From NCBI RefSeq assembly GCF_021556615.1, contig NZ_JAKGGD010000002.1, forward strand, positions 558,001 to 622,000: 64,000 nucleotides of DNA, given 5' to 3'. This DNA is from Paracoccus salsus (GTDB lineage Bacteria; Pseudomonadota; Alphaproteobacteria; Rhodobacterales; Rhodobacteraceae). Made by a program: the position numbers and the translations under genes. Within the stretch, counting starts at the first letter, position 1. The number at the start of each line of letters is the position of its first letter. Below the pieces are notes generated by a model that worked only from the letters and a program-made list of their open reading frames with translations, made no database searches and was not told the origin of the DNA. Positions 1 through 9,372 of this stretch are shown here, one piece after another.

Positions 1-343
1 CCAGTGCCGCGTCGGGTTCGTCGTCGAGGATTTCCTGCTTGTCGAGGCCCAGCGTCTCGAGCGCCTCATCCATCAGGTCGTCGAGGCCCAGGTTGATGAT
101 CGCGTCGCCCAGCATCCGGCCGATCAGGAATTCCATCGACAGGTAGTAGACCCGCTTGGCGCCCTGGTCGCGGGCGGCGCGGATGCCGGCCATCCACGGC
201 GTCACGATCAGGTCGCGGATCGTGTAGCTGACCGCCAGGCGCCAGTCGAAGGTCGTGGCGAATTCCGTGCCGCGGCCCTGGGTGTGGGTCAAGTGATAAA
301 GGATCTGGTCGCGAAGATCCTGTGCGGAAGGAAACTGGGTCAA
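1..343 (-). CDS. glgP: Glycogen phosphorylase, N-terminal part (cut by window edge)
   Basis: Releases glucose-1-phosphate from glycogen in the cytosol. Only the first 114 codons are inside the window. The translation contains YYLSMEFLIGR, the N-terminal signature of the GT35 glycogen/maltodextrin phosphorylases, followed by a typical GDAIINLGL stretch. The start is taken as TTG at 343-341, because AAGAGG lies 6 nt upstream and no ATG lies between it and the preceding stop. The gene begins 25 nt after the amylosucrase stop, so it is probably the last (sixth) gene of the glg operon. The PLP lysine and catalytic domain lie outside the window. Confidence 0.93.
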   Translation of the reverse strand, partial: MTQFPSAQDLRDQILYHLTHTQGRGTEFATTFDWRLAVSYTIRDLIVTPWMAGIRAARDQGAKRVYYLSMEFLIGRMLGDAIINLGLDDLMDEALETLGLDKQEILDDEPDAAL

Positions 344-368
344 ATCGGGCCTCTTGCGGCGTTGAAGA

Positions 369-2252
369 TCAGGACATCCAGACACGGCCATAGGGGGGCA
401 GCAGCAGCATGTCGTCATGCAGCGCCACCATCATGTCCGACAAGAGGTCGCGCATCTCCGTGAGGCCGTGATAGCGCAGCCACGACCCGGAAATCTGTTG
501 CCAGCTTTCGGTGAAATTGAAAAGACAGAGAATACTGCCCGACGGCGCGCGGCGGGCACATGCGAAGATCGCGGCATTGCCGCTGTCGAGAATTTCGGTC
601 GGATGCCCGCCATGCAGGCGGTCCACGGCCCGCCGCCGGTGCAGGATCGCGCGGGTTCCGGCCAGAATCCGGCCCTCGGGCGTGGTGGGGTCGGCACCGG
701 CGCGGGCGGCGCGGTCCCAGTCCATCGCCGGCCGGTGGATCCAGCGGCTGTCAGCGGCGTGGTGCGGATCGTCCAGATAGCTGTCGTCGTTCAGCAGCCC
801 GATCTCGTCGCCCATGTAGATCAGCGGGATGCCGCCGAAGCTGGCGATCAGGGCGTGGCCCATCAGGATGCGGTCGATGGCCAGGCCGGCGGCCTGCGGA
901 TCGCCCGACTGCAAGCCCGCCTCGAGCCCTGCCAGCGACGCGAAGCTGCCCGAGATGCGCTTGTCGCCGGTCTCGGGGTTGAACTGGAGCAGCGCGCCGC
1001 GCGCGAAGCTGGTCGGATAGCTGCCATCGTAGAAATCCGACAGGAAGGCGCGGTGGGCGCGACCGGAAAACCCCAGGTCGCGGGCGTCCTCGTCGGTGAC
1101 AGCCCAACCGATGTCGTCGTGGCAGCGGATATAGGTCGCGTAGGTCGCGTTGGTCAGCGCGGGGGGAAAATGCGTCCGCAGAACATGCGTCATCAGCCTG
1201 GTGTCGCGGGTGGCCAGCGCGCCCCAGTACTGGACCATCAGGCTGTTGTGATAGGCCAGATTGCCCTCGCGCCCGTCATGCTCGCCGCGCCCGAAATAGG
1301 TCAGCATCTCGGCCGGGCCGACGATCGCCTCTTCCAGATGGATCACCGCGCTGGCGGCAATGCGGGTGCAGGCGCGCAGGGCGCGCAGCAGCACATGCAC
1401 CTCGGGCTGGCCCTGGCAGGTGGTGCCGATGCGTTTCCACATGAAGGCGACCGCGTCCAGGCGCAGCACATCCACGCCCTTGTTGGCAAGGTTCAGCATG
1501 ATCCGCACGATCTCGAGAAAGACCCGCGGGTTGGACCAGTTCAGGTCCCATTGATGTTCGTTGAAGGTGGTCCAGACCCATTTGCCGAATTCCGGGTAGT
1601 GGGTGAAGCTGCCGGGCGCGGTGTCGGGAAAGATATCAACCAGAGTCTGGCCGTAGGCGCGGGGCCGCGTCTCGTCGTCGAACATCAGGTACATGTCCTG
1701 AAACTCGGCCTCGCCCGCCGCCGCGCGCCGCGCCCAGTCATGTTCCCTGGCGGTGTGGTTCAGCACCAGATCGACGCACAGCGACATGCCGCGCGCCCGC
1801 AGATTGCCGGCCAGCCGCGTCAGGTCGGCCATGCTGCCGTATTCGGGGTTGATGCGGCGGTAATCCATCACCGAATAGCCGCCGTCGCTGTCGCCGGGAC
1901 GCGGCATCAGGCAGGGCATCAGGTGGACATAGCTGACGCCCAGGTCGGTCAGGTAGTCCAGCCGCTCATGCACGCCCGGAAGATCGCCGGCGAAGCGGTC
2001 GATATAGAAGACATAGCCGACCATGCCGGCGCGCTGGAACCAGTCGGGTTCCAGATCGCGGGCCAGATCCAGGCGCTTGAGGTCGGCGGGCCGGGCTTTC
2101 CACGACGCACGCAGGGTCTGCTCCAGCTGGGCGCAGAACTCGGCGTAGTCGGCGCGCTCGCCATAGAGGCGTTGCAGCATCGGCCACAGGTCGGGCGCGC
2201 TGCGCGCCAGCCGCATGTCGAAGATGGCGGACGGGGCGGGCGAGGGCCTCAC
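369..2252 (-). CDS. Amylosucrase-type GH13 glucan sucrase
   Basis: A 627-residue GH13 enzyme that matches amylosucrase in length (Neisseria polysaccharea enzyme about 628 aa) and motifs. Amylosucrase transfers glucose from sucrose onto alpha-1,4-glucan and releases fructose. Visible motifs are DVLRLDAVAF with nucleophile D266, HLEEAI with probable acid/base E308, and CHDDIGW with the third carboxylate D379. An N-terminal helical region (about 1-75) precedes the barrel, as in known amylosucrases. The GTG start overlaps the glgX stop by 4 nt (GTGA), so translation is coupled. No signal peptide is seen, so action on imported sucrose or internal glycogen is inferred. A related sucrose or trehalose-like hydrolase is the main alternative; the aspartates match amylosucrase best. 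Confidence 0.85.
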   Translation of the reverse strand: MRPSPAPSAIFDMRLARSAPDLWPMLQRLYGERADYAEFCAQLEQTLRASWKARPADLKRLDLARDLEPDWFQRAGMVGYVFYIDRFAGDLPGVHERLDYLTDLGVSYVHLMPCLMPRPGDSDGGYSVMDYRRINPEYGSMADLTRLAGNLRARGMSLCVDLVLNHTAREHDWARRAAAGEAEFQDMYLMFDDETRPRAYGQTLVDIFPDTAPGSFTHYPEFGKWVWTTFNEHQWDLNWSNPRVFLEIVRIMLNLANKGVDVLRLDAVAFMWKRIGTTCQGQPEVHVLLRALRACTRIAASAVIHLEEAIVGPAEMLTYFGRGEHDGREGNLAYHNSLMVQYWGALATRDTRLMTHVLRTHFPPALTNATYATYIRCHDDIGWAVTDEDARDLGFSGRAHRAFLSDFYDGSYPTSFARGALLQFNPETGDKRISGSFASLAGLEAGLQSGDPQAAGLAIDRILMGHALIASFGGIPLIYMGDEIGLLNDDSYLDDPHHAADSRWIHRPAMDWDRAARAGADPTTPEGRILAGTRAILHRRRAVDRLHGGHPTEILDSGNAAIFACARRAPSGSILCLFNFTESWQQISGSWLRYHGLTEMRDLLSDMMVALHDDMLLLPPYGRVWMS

Positions 2253-4339
2253 AACATGGAGCCCGGATCGCTCAGCACGAACGCGGTGACGGCGTTCGCC
2301 GCGATGGTCTCGACCTCGTCGGCGGGGGCATCCACGTCGCCGTCGCGGGCGCTGTCAAGCTGACGGCGCCAATGCACGCCGGCGGGCGTCCGGGGCAGTT
2401 GCACCTGCGCCTCGGTCCCGGCGTTGAAGACCACGAAGACCGCGCCGGGCAGCGCGGCATAGGCGGGCGTTCCCGAGGCCATCCGCATCTCGGCCGCCAG
2501 CAGCCGCAATTCGGGGTCGTTCCAGTCCTGGTCGGTCATCGGCGCGCCATCGGCGCGACGCCAGAACAGGTCGGGCAACCCGTCCTGTTCCCGCGGCTGG
2601 CTGTGCAGGAAGCGCTTCTGGCGCAGGATCGGATGGGCCTTGCGGAACGCGATCACCCGCCGGCAGAAATCCAGAAAGCCCTGATCGGCGCCATCCCAGT
2701 CGATCCAGCCGATCTGGTTGTCCTGGCAATAGGCGTTGTTGTTGCCCTGCTGCGAATTGCCCAGCTCGTCCCCGGCAAGGATCATCGGCGTGCCCTGCGA
2801 CAGCAGCAGCGTGGCCATCAGGTTGCGTCGGCGGCGGGCGCGGCAGGCCAGCACAGGCCGGTCGTCGGATGGCCCTTCGGCACCGCAATTGTCCGAGACG
2901 TTGTGGTTGTGGCCGTCGCGGTTGCCCTCGCCATTCGCCTCGTTGTGCTTGCTGGTGTAGCTGACCGTGTCCATCAGCGTGAAGCCGTCATGGGCGGCGA
3001 TGAAATTGACGCTGGAGGTCGCGGGCCGGCCGTCATGGTCGAAGCGCGCGGCCGAGCCGGCGACCCGCTTGGCCAGCTTGCCGATCAGCCCGGCATCGCC
3101 GCGCCAGAAGCCGCGGATCTGGTCGCGATAGCGGTCGTTCCATTCCGCGAAGGGCGCCGGGTAGCTGCCCAGCTGATAGCCGCCTTCGCCGATATCCCAA
3201 GGCTCCGCGATCAGCTTGACGCGGTTCAGCACCGGGTCCTGGCGGATGGCGCGGAACAGCGGTGCGTCGCGGTCGAAGACCCCGCGCGTGCGCCCCAGCA
3301 CCGAGGCCAGGTCGAAGCGGAACCCGTCCACATGCATCACCTCGACCCAGTAGCGCAGGCTGTCCATCACCAGCCGCAGGGTGAAGGGGCTGTCGAGATT
3401 CAGCACATTGCCGGTTCCCGCGTCGTTCACATAGTAGCGCGGGTCCGCGGCCAGGCGGTAATAGGCGGCGTTGTCGAGACCCCGGAAGCAGAGGGTCGGG
3501 CCCATCTCGTTGCCCTCGGCGGTGTGGTTGTAGACCACGTCCAGGATCACCTCGATCCCGGCCTGATGAAAGCGCGCCACCATCTGCTGGAATTCCGCGA
3601 TCTCGCCGTCGCGCATGTAGCGCGGCTCGGGCGCGAAGAAGCCATAGGACATGTAGCCCCAGTAGTTCCGCAACCCCTTGTCGGTCAGGAACCGGTCGTC
3701 GGTGAAGGCGTGGACCGGCAGCAATTCGATGGCAGTCACGCCCAGTCTGTTCAGGTGTTCGAGGATCGGGTCCGAGGCCAGCGCCAGATAGGTCCCGGCA
3801 TGGGGGATGTCGGCGCGGCCGGCGGTCATGCCCTTGACATGCGCCTCGTAGATGATCGTGTCGGTCAGCGGGTAGCGCAGCGGCCGATCGGTCCGCCACG
3901 CAAAGCTGGGATCGACCACCACCGATTTCGGCATGTGGTGGGCGCTGTCGCGGCGGTCGAAGGACAGGTCCGCATCGGCGTGGTCCGCGCGGTATCCAAA
4001 CAGCGCGTCGTGGCTGGCCGGGGTGCCGGTCAGGCGCTTGGCATAGGGGTCGATGAGCAGCTTGTGGGCGTTGAAGCGGTGGCCTTCATGCGGCTTGTAG
4101 GGCCCGTGGACGCGGTAGCCGTATTTCTGCCCGGGCCCGAGCTGAGGGATATAGCCATGCCAGACATGGCCGTCGCGTTCGGGCAGGTCGAACCGGGTCT
4201 CGCGGTCGCGCTTGTCGAACAGGCACAGCGTGACACGCTCGGCATGTTGCGAGAAGAGGGCGAAGTTCACACCGGCGCCGTCGAAGGTGGCGCCCAGAGG
4301 CGTCGGGTGCCCGGCGGCAATCACGTGGCTGTCGTTCAT
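2249..4339 (-). CDS. glgX: Glycogen debranching enzyme
   Basis: Isoamylase-type GH13 enzyme of 696 aa that hydrolyses alpha-1,6 branches of phosphorylase-limit glycogen. An N-terminal CBM48 region (HPTPLGATFDGAGVNFALFS, about 10-30) is followed by the barrel with FRFDLASVLGR (nucleophile Asp), AEPWDIGEG (acid/base Glu) and AAHDGFTLMD. A longer open frame continues upstream, but its translation is low-complexity Arg/Ala and overlaps glgA. The ATG at 4339 overlaps the glgA stop as ATGA, and that start gives the standard family length. Confidence 0.95.
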   Translation of the reverse strand: MNDSHVIAAGHPTPLGATFDGAGVNFALFSQHAERVTLCLFDKRDRETRFDLPERDGHVWHGYIPQLGPGQKYGYRVHGPYKPHEGHRFNAHKLLIDPYAKRLTGTPASHDALFGYRADHADADLSFDRRDSAHHMPKSVVVDPSFAWRTDRPLRYPLTDTIIYEAHVKGMTAGRADIPHAGTYLALASDPILEHLNRLGVTAIELLPVHAFTDDRFLTDKGLRNYWGYMSYGFFAPEPRYMRDGEIAEFQQMVARFHQAGIEVILDVVYNHTAEGNEMGPTLCFRGLDNAAYYRLAADPRYYVNDAGTGNVLNLDSPFTLRLVMDSLRYWVEVMHVDGFRFDLASVLGRTRGVFDRDAPLFRAIRQDPVLNRVKLIAEPWDIGEGGYQLGSYPAPFAEWNDRYRDQIRGFWRGDAGLIGKLAKRVAGSAARFDHDGRPATSSVNFIAAHDGFTLMDTVSYTSKHNEANGEGNRDGHNHNVSDNCGAEGPSDDRPVLACRARRRRNLMATLLLSQGTPMILAGDELGNSQQGNNNAYCQDNQIGWIDWDGADQGFLDFCRRVIAFRKAHPILRQKRFLHSQPREQDGLPDLFWRRADGAPMTDQDWNDPELRLLAAEMRMASGTPAYAALPGAVFVVFNAGTEAQVQLPRTPAGVHWRRQLDSARDGDVDAPADEVETIAANAVTAFVLSDPGSML

Positions 4340-5760
4340 TCGGTCGTGGTCAGCTCGGCGTAGAGGGCGGCGTAGGCCTTGGCCGACTGATCCCAGCCGA
4401 CCGGTTGCACCATCGCGTTTGCCTGAAGCCGGGACCATGTTTCGCCATCCTTGTAAAGGGCGCAAAGCCGCGTCAGCGAAAGACGCAGCGTATCGGCCGT
4501 CACCGGCCAGAACTGGATGCCGGTGGCGACGCCCCGCGCCAGCGCGGCGGGCGAGGCGTTGATCACGGTATCGGCAAGCCCGCCGGTCAGCGCGACCAGC
4601 GGGACGGTGCCATAGCGCAGGCCGTAAAGCTGGGTCAGGCCGCAAGGCTCGAACCGCGACGGCACCAGGATCGCGTCGCCGCCCGCGATCAGCCGGTGCG
4701 AGAAGGCCTCGTCATAGCCGATGCGCACCGCGACACGAGGATCCTGCGCGGCGTTCCGGAAAGCGGTCTGCAACTCGGGCGAGCCCGAGCCGAGGACGGC
4801 AAGCTGGCCGCCGCCATCCAGCAGCGCGGGCAGCGCCTGCAGCACCAGGTCCAGCCCCTTCTGATGGGTCATCCGCGAAACGATCACGCAAAGTGGGCCG
4901 TCGCTGTCGGGCAGCCCCATTTCCGCCCGCAGCGCGGCCTTGTTCGCGGCCTTGCCTGAAGCGGTTGTGAACGGCACGATCGCGGGGTCGGTGGCCGGGT
5001 TCCAGACGACCTCGTCGATGCCGTTGAGGATGCCGGTCAGCGCATCGCGTCGGTGGCGGATCACGCCGTCGAGCCCCATCCCGAATTCCGGCGTCATCAG
5101 TTCCGAGGCATAGGTGGGCGAGACGGTGGTCAGCCGGTCGGCGCCCATCAGCCCGGCCTTCAGCGCCGAGATGCCGCCCCAGAATTCGAACCCCTCGCTG
5201 TGAAACCGCGCGGGGTCCAGGCGCAGCGCGTGCAAGCGCACCGGATCGGCGGGACCGGTGAAGGCGATGTTGTGAATGGTCAGCACGCTGCGGACATCCC
5301 GCGCGTCCATCCGGCGCAGATATTCGGTCACGAATCCCGCCTGCCAGTCATGACCGTGGACGATCTGCGGACGCCAGCCCGCCGCCCCCCGGGCGGCGAT
5401 CTGCGCGCCGACCCATGACAGTGCCGCAAAGCGTTCCGGGTTGTCCGGCCAGTCGTTGCCATCCGGCCCCAGATAGGGGTTGCCCTCGCGCGCGAACAGA
5501 TGCGGCGCGTCGATGGCCAGCAGGTCCAGCCCCGCAGCCCGTCCCGACAGCAGCCGCGCGGGGCCGCCGAACAGGTCCTCGAAATCCGCGGCCGGCGTCG
5601 CGTCCTTCAATGCCGACAGCACCGCCGGATAGCCCGGCAGCAGGGTCCGCATCTGCACCCCCTGCCCGGCAAGCGCCGCCGGCAATGCGCCGACAACGTC
5701 GGCCAGACCGCCGGTCTTGACCAGCGGCGCGCATTCCGAAGCAATCGACAGCACCCGCAT
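4336..5760 (-). CDS. glgA: Glycogen synthase (ADP-glucose, GT5)
   Basis: 474-residue GT5 glycogen synthase that elongates alpha-1,4-glucan from ADP-glucose. It starts [18 protein letters not shown], carrying the KxGGL substrate-binding loop near residue 15, and has the C-terminal GT-B signature EPCGLTQLYGLRYG. The ATG at 5760 overlaps the glgC stop in an ATGA, and the gene itself ends in an ATGA with glgX. The 25-codon in-frame extension upstream lies inside glgC and is rejected. Length and motifs are normal. Confidence 0.96.
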   Translation of the reverse strand: MRVLSIASECAPLVKTGGLADVVGALPAALAGQGVQMRTLLPGYPAVLSALKDATPAADFEDLFGGPARLLSGRAAGLDLLAIDAPHLFAREGNPYLGPDGNDWPDNPERFAALSWVGAQIAARGAAGWRPQIVHGHDWQAGFVTEYLRRMDARDVRSVLTIHNIAFTGPADPVRLHALRLDPARFHSEGFEFWGGISALKAGLMGADRLTTVSPTYASELMTPEFGMGLDGVIRHRRDALTGILNGIDEVVWNPATDPAIVPFTTASGKAANKAALRAEMGLPDSDGPLCVIVSRMTHQKGLDLVLQALPALLDGGGQLAVLGSGSPELQTAFRNAAQDPRVAVRIGYDEAFSHRLIAGGDAILVPSRFEPCGLTQLYGLRYGTVPLVALTGGLADTVINASPAALARGVATGIQFWPVTADTLRLSLTRLCALYKDGETWSRLQANAMVQPVGWDQSAKAYAALYAELTTTE

Positions 5761-7019
5761 CACAGACTTGCCGCCCGCCTGTCCAGCATCCCCTGGGTGA
5801 TCAGCGTCACGCCGCCCTCGCTGACGCGGAACCACTTGCCGTCCTCGGCCGGGTCTTCACCGACTACCAGCCCTTCGGGAACGGTGACGCCGCGATCGAT
5901 CACCGCGCGGGTCAGCCGCGCGCGGCGATGCACGGTCACATAGGGCAGCGCGACGACGTGATCCAGAGAGGCGTAGGAATTGGTGTGCACCTGCGTGAAC
6001 AGCAGAGAGTTGCGGATCTCGGTCCCCGAGACGACGCAGCCCCCCGACACCATCGACGAGATCGCGACCCCGCGGCGGTCGGCCTCGTCATGGATGAACT
6101 TGGCCGGCGGCACGCTTTCGGAATAGGTCCAGATCGGCCAGTCCTGATCCCACAGATTCAGCTCTGGCGTGAAATCGGTCAGGTCGATATTGGCCTGCCA
6201 GAAGGCATCGACGGTCCCGACATCCTTCCAGTAGGCCGGCTCGCCCGGCTGGCGCACGCAGGAAACATCAAAGCGATGGGCCATGGCCTTGCCGTTCCTG
6301 ACGATGTCGGGGATCAGGTCATTGCCGAAATCATGGCTGGAATTGCTGTCCTCGGCATCGCGCCTGAGCAGGTCGCGCAGGAATTTCCAGCTGAAGACAT
6401 AGATGCCCATCGATGCCAGCGCCTTGTCCGGATCATCGGGCATGCCCGGCGGATCGGCGGGCTTTTCAAGGAACGAGGTGATGCGCCCGGTCCCGTCGAC
6501 CGCCATGACGCCGAAGGCGCTGGCCTCCATCCTCGGGACGCTCAGGCAGCCGATGGTCACGTCCGCGCCGCTTTCGACATGCTCGCGCAGCATGATCTCG
6601 TAGTCCATCTTGTAGATATGGTCGCCGGCCAGGATGACGATGTAATCCACGTCATAGCTGTCCACGATGTCGATGTTCTGGGTCACGGCATCCGCGGTGC
6701 CGCGATACCAGTGGTCTTCGGACACGCGCTGGCTGGCGGGCAGGATGTCCAGGAATTCGTTGCGTTCCGCGCGAAAGAAGTTCCAGCCGCGCTGGCAGTG
6801 GCGGATCAGGCTGTGGGCCTTGTACTGGGTCGCGACCGCGATCTTGCGGATGCCGGAATTCATCGCGTTCGACAGCGCGAAGTCGATGATCCGCGTCTTG
6901 CCGCCGAAATAGACGGCCGGCTTGACCCGCCGGTCAGTCAGTTCCTTCAGACGGCTGCCGCGCCCGCCGGCCAGCACGAAGGCCATCGCGCGGCGGGTCA
7001 GTCTTTTCGTTTCGACCAT
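5760..7019 (-). CDS. glgC: Glucose-1-phosphate adenylyltransferase (ADP-glucose pyrophosphorylase)
   Basis: 419-residue enzyme for the committed step of glycogen synthesis, making ADP-glucose from ATP and glucose-1-phosphate. Visible features are the nucleotidyltransferase loop [17 protein letters not shown] near the N-terminus, [11 protein letters not shown], and a C-terminal left-handed beta-helix region typical of allosteric GlgC. The ATG at 7019 is preceded by GGGGAG at good spacing; a longer in-frame start is possible but adds a non-conserved tail. It follows glgB by 22 nt. Confidence 0.96.
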   Translation of the reverse strand: MVETKRLTRRAMAFVLAGGRGSRLKELTDRRVKPAVYFGGKTRIIDFALSNAMNSGIRKIAVATQYKAHSLIRHCQRGWNFFRAERNEFLDILPASQRVSEDHWYRGTADAVTQNIDIVDSYDVDYIVILAGDHIYKMDYEIMLREHVESGADVTIGCLSVPRMEASAFGVMAVDGTGRITSFLEKPADPPGMPDDPDKALASMGIYVFSWKFLRDLLRRDAEDSNSSHDFGNDLIPDIVRNGKAMAHRFDVSCVRQPGEPAYWKDVGTVDAFWQANIDLTDFTPELNLWDQDWPIWTYSESVPPAKFIHDEADRRGVAISSMVSGGCVVSGTEIRNSLLFTQVHTNSYASLDHVVALPYVTVHRRARLTRAVIDRGVTVPEGLVVGEDPAEDGKWFRVSEGGVTLITQGMLDRRAASL

Positions 7020-7041
7020 CTCAACATTCTCCCCTGCAAGC

Positions 7042-9240
7042 TCATTCCGACCCGGTTTCGGTTCCGGACCCGGCAACGAAGATCACCACCGAAAGCGGCG
7101 GCAATGTCACCGCCATCGAGGCTGGCTGGCCGTCCTGCGCCGCGCCATCGGCCTCGACGCCGCCCAGGTTGCCCATGCCGCTGCCGCCATAGACGGCGGC
7201 GTCGGTGTTGATCGCCTCGCGCCAGTGGCCCGCCCGCGGCACACCGATCCTGAACCCTTCGCGCGGCACCGGGGTCATGTTGCAGACCACGACCGCCGGA
7301 GGATCGCCGCTGTCGCCGCGCCGCACCCAGGCATAGGTGGATTGCGCCGGATCGCTGGCGATCCATTCGAAACCGTCGGCTTCGCAATCCTTCAGGTGCA
7401 GCGCCCGGGTGTCGGCGTAAAGACGGTTCAGATCGCGCACCAGCGACTGCACGCCCCTGTGCAACGGCTGTTCGGCGGCGCGCCAGTTCAGTTCGCCGTT
7501 GTGGTTCCACTCCTCGGGCTGGCCGAATTCGCAGCCCATGAACAGCAGCTTCTTGCCCGGATGGCCCCACATGAAACCGTAATAGGCGCGCAGATTGGCG
7601 AATTGCTGCCATTCGTCGCCGGGCATCTTGCGCAGCATGCTGCCCTTGCCGTGCACCACCTCGTCATGGCTGATCGGCAGGATGAAGTTTTCCGAGAACG
7701 CGTATATCAGCCCGAAGGTCATCTGGTCGTGGTGATATCTGCGATGCACCGGGTCCTGCTGCATGTAGCGCAGCGTGTCGTTCATCCAGCCCATGTTCCA
7801 CTTGAACCCGAAGCCCAGCCCGCCGGCATCGACCGGCGCCGAGACCTTGGGAAAGGATGTGCTTTCCTCGGCCGCGGTCAGGATTCCGGGCAGCTCGCCA
7901 TAGGTGACGGTGTTCATGGTCTGCATGAAGGCGATGGCCTCCAGATTCTCGCGCCCGCCATGCCTGTTCGGAAGCCAGTCGCCGTCCTTGCGCGAGTAGT
8001 CGCGATACAGCATCGACGCGACCGCATCCACGCGCAGCCCGTCGACATGGTATTCGTGCAGCCAGTACAAGGCGTTGGCGATCAGGAAGTTCTGCACCTC
8101 GGTCCGGCCGTAATTGTAGATCAGGGTGTTCCAGTCCTGGTGGAACCCCTCGCGCGGGTCAGCATGTTCGTAAAGCGCGGTGCCGTCGAACCGCGCAAGC
8201 CCATGCGCGTCGGTCGGAAAATGCCCGGGAACCCAGTCCAGCAGCACGCCCAGCCCCGCCTGATGCGCGGCGTCCACCAGGTCGCGGAACTCGTGCGGCG
8301 TGCCGAAGCGGATGGTCGGCGCATACAGCCCGACCGGCTGATACCCCCATGATCCGTCGAACGGGAACTCGCTGACCGGCATCAGTTCGAGATGGGTGAA
8401 GCCCATGTCGGTGGCATAGGCGACCAGGTCGCGGGCCAGTTCCTTGTAGGACAAGGGCTGGCCGTCCTGGTCCCAGCGGCGGCGCCAGCTGCCAAGATGC
8501 ACCTCGTAGATGCTGATCGGCGCATGGCGGTCCTGCGCCGTCGCGCGCCCCGACATCCACGCCGCGTCATGCCAGCCATAGCCCCCGATATCGCGCACCA
8601 CGCTGGCCTTTTCAGGCGGGTGCTGGCTGCCGAAGCCGACCGGGTCGGCCTTCTGCATGACCGAATCGTCAGCTCCCAGGATCTCGTATTTGTAAAGCTC
8701 GCCATCGCCGATGCCGGGCAGGAATATCTCCCACACGCCGCTGCCGCCGACGCGCCGCATGGGGTGGCGGCGCCCGTCCCACTGGTTGAAAGGCCCGACG
8801 ACCGAGACGCGCCGCGCATTCGGGGCCCAGACCGCGAAATGCGTGCCGGCAACCTTTTCATGCGTGATCGGATGCGCGCCCAGCGCATGCCACAGCCGGC
8901 GATGCGTGCCTTCGCCGATGAGATGGGTATCCAGATCGCCCAGCACCGGGCCAAAACGATACGGATCGTCGAATTCCCATTCGACGCCGCCGCCCGTGCG
9001 CGCCTTCAGGCGATAGGGTCCGGCACCGATGCTGCCCGCGAACAGATCGCCCTCGACCCGATCGAGTGGAACCTCGCCGCTGGCTGTGATCGCGCTCAGC
9101 GCGGCGATGTCGGGCAGGAACGCCGTGACCCGGACGCTGCGACCCTGCCTGTGCGGGCCCAGCAGATCGAACGGTCGATCACAGCGCCCCTCACGCAACC
9201 GCGCAAGCTCGGCCGGCTCAAGATGTGTCAGCTTTGCCAC
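7042..9240 (-). CDS. glgB: 1,4-alpha-glucan branching enzyme
   Basis: GH13_9 branching enzyme, 732 aa, first gene of the leftward glycogen operon. Order is an N1 domain, CBM48 ([20 protein letters not shown], about 135-155), then the barrel with [14 protein letters not shown] (nucleophile Asp), AEESTSFP (acid/base Glu) and [11 protein letters not shown] prefer the GTG at 9240 because GGAGGT sits just upstream and the N-terminus then matches the usual family length. A GTG at 9258, with GAGGG in front, would add six residues and cannot be excluded. Confidence 0.95.
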   Translation of the reverse strand: MAKLTHLEPAELARLREGRCDRPFDLLGPHRQGRSVRVTAFLPDIAALSAITASGEVPLDRVEGDLFAGSIGAGPYRLKARTGGGVEWEFDDPYRFGPVLGDLDTHLIGEGTHRRLWHALGAHPITHEKVAGTHFAVWAPNARRVSVVGPFNQWDGRRHPMRRVGGSGVWEIFLPGIGDGELYKYEILGADDSVMQKADPVGFGSQHPPEKASVVRDIGGYGWHDAAWMSGRATAQDRHAPISIYEVHLGSWRRRWDQDGQPLSYKELARDLVAYATDMGFTHLELMPVSEFPFDGSWGYQPVGLYAPTIRFGTPHEFRDLVDAAHQAGLGVLLDWVPGHFPTDAHGLARFDGTALYEHADPREGFHQDWNTLIYNYGRTEVQNFLIANALYWLHEYHVDGLRVDAVASMLYRDYSRKDGDWLPNRHGGRENLEAIAFMQTMNTVTYGELPGILTAAEESTSFPKVSAPVDAGGLGFGFKWNMGWMNDTLRYMQQDPVHRRYHHDQMTFGLIYAFSENFILPISHDEVVHGKGSMLRKMPGDEWQQFANLRAYYGFMWGHPGKKLLFMGCEFGQPEEWNHNGELNWRAAEQPLHRGVQSLVRDLNRLYADTRALHLKDCEADGFEWIASDPAQSTYAWVRRGDSGDPPAVVVCNMTPVPREGFRIGVPRAGHWREAINTDAAVYGGSGMGNLGGVEADGAAQDGQPASMAVTLPPLSVVIFVAGSGTETGSE

Positions 9241-9291
9241 GTCACCTCCGTATCCCACTTTAGCCCTCGTTCGGATTCGGGCAATGCCGTG

Positions 9292-9303
9292 GTTAACGCT
9301 AAC
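9292..9303. promoter_or_regulatory. Candidate LacI-type operator between glgB and the alpha-glucosidase
   Basis: GTTAACGCTAAC is an imperfect palindrome centred on CG, the layout of LacI-family operators. It lies in the divergent intergenic region and is followed on the plus strand by a TATAGT box (9323-9328), so a bound repressor would overlap the -35 region of the alpha-glucosidase gene. No LacI gene is present in the window. The assignment is inference from one site. Confidence 0.33.
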
Positions 9304-9372
9304 ATCTCCTTTGTCATCCGGCTATAGTCATGCTTGAGTAGAAGCGAATCCAGCGCAGAGGGGGGCGGAACG

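Noticed and set aside
9250..9285. A glgB promoter of TTGCCC and TAAAGT read leftward
   Set aside because: Only four of six bases match in each box, and it would start the transcript almost on top of the preferred start codon. Not strong enough to list.
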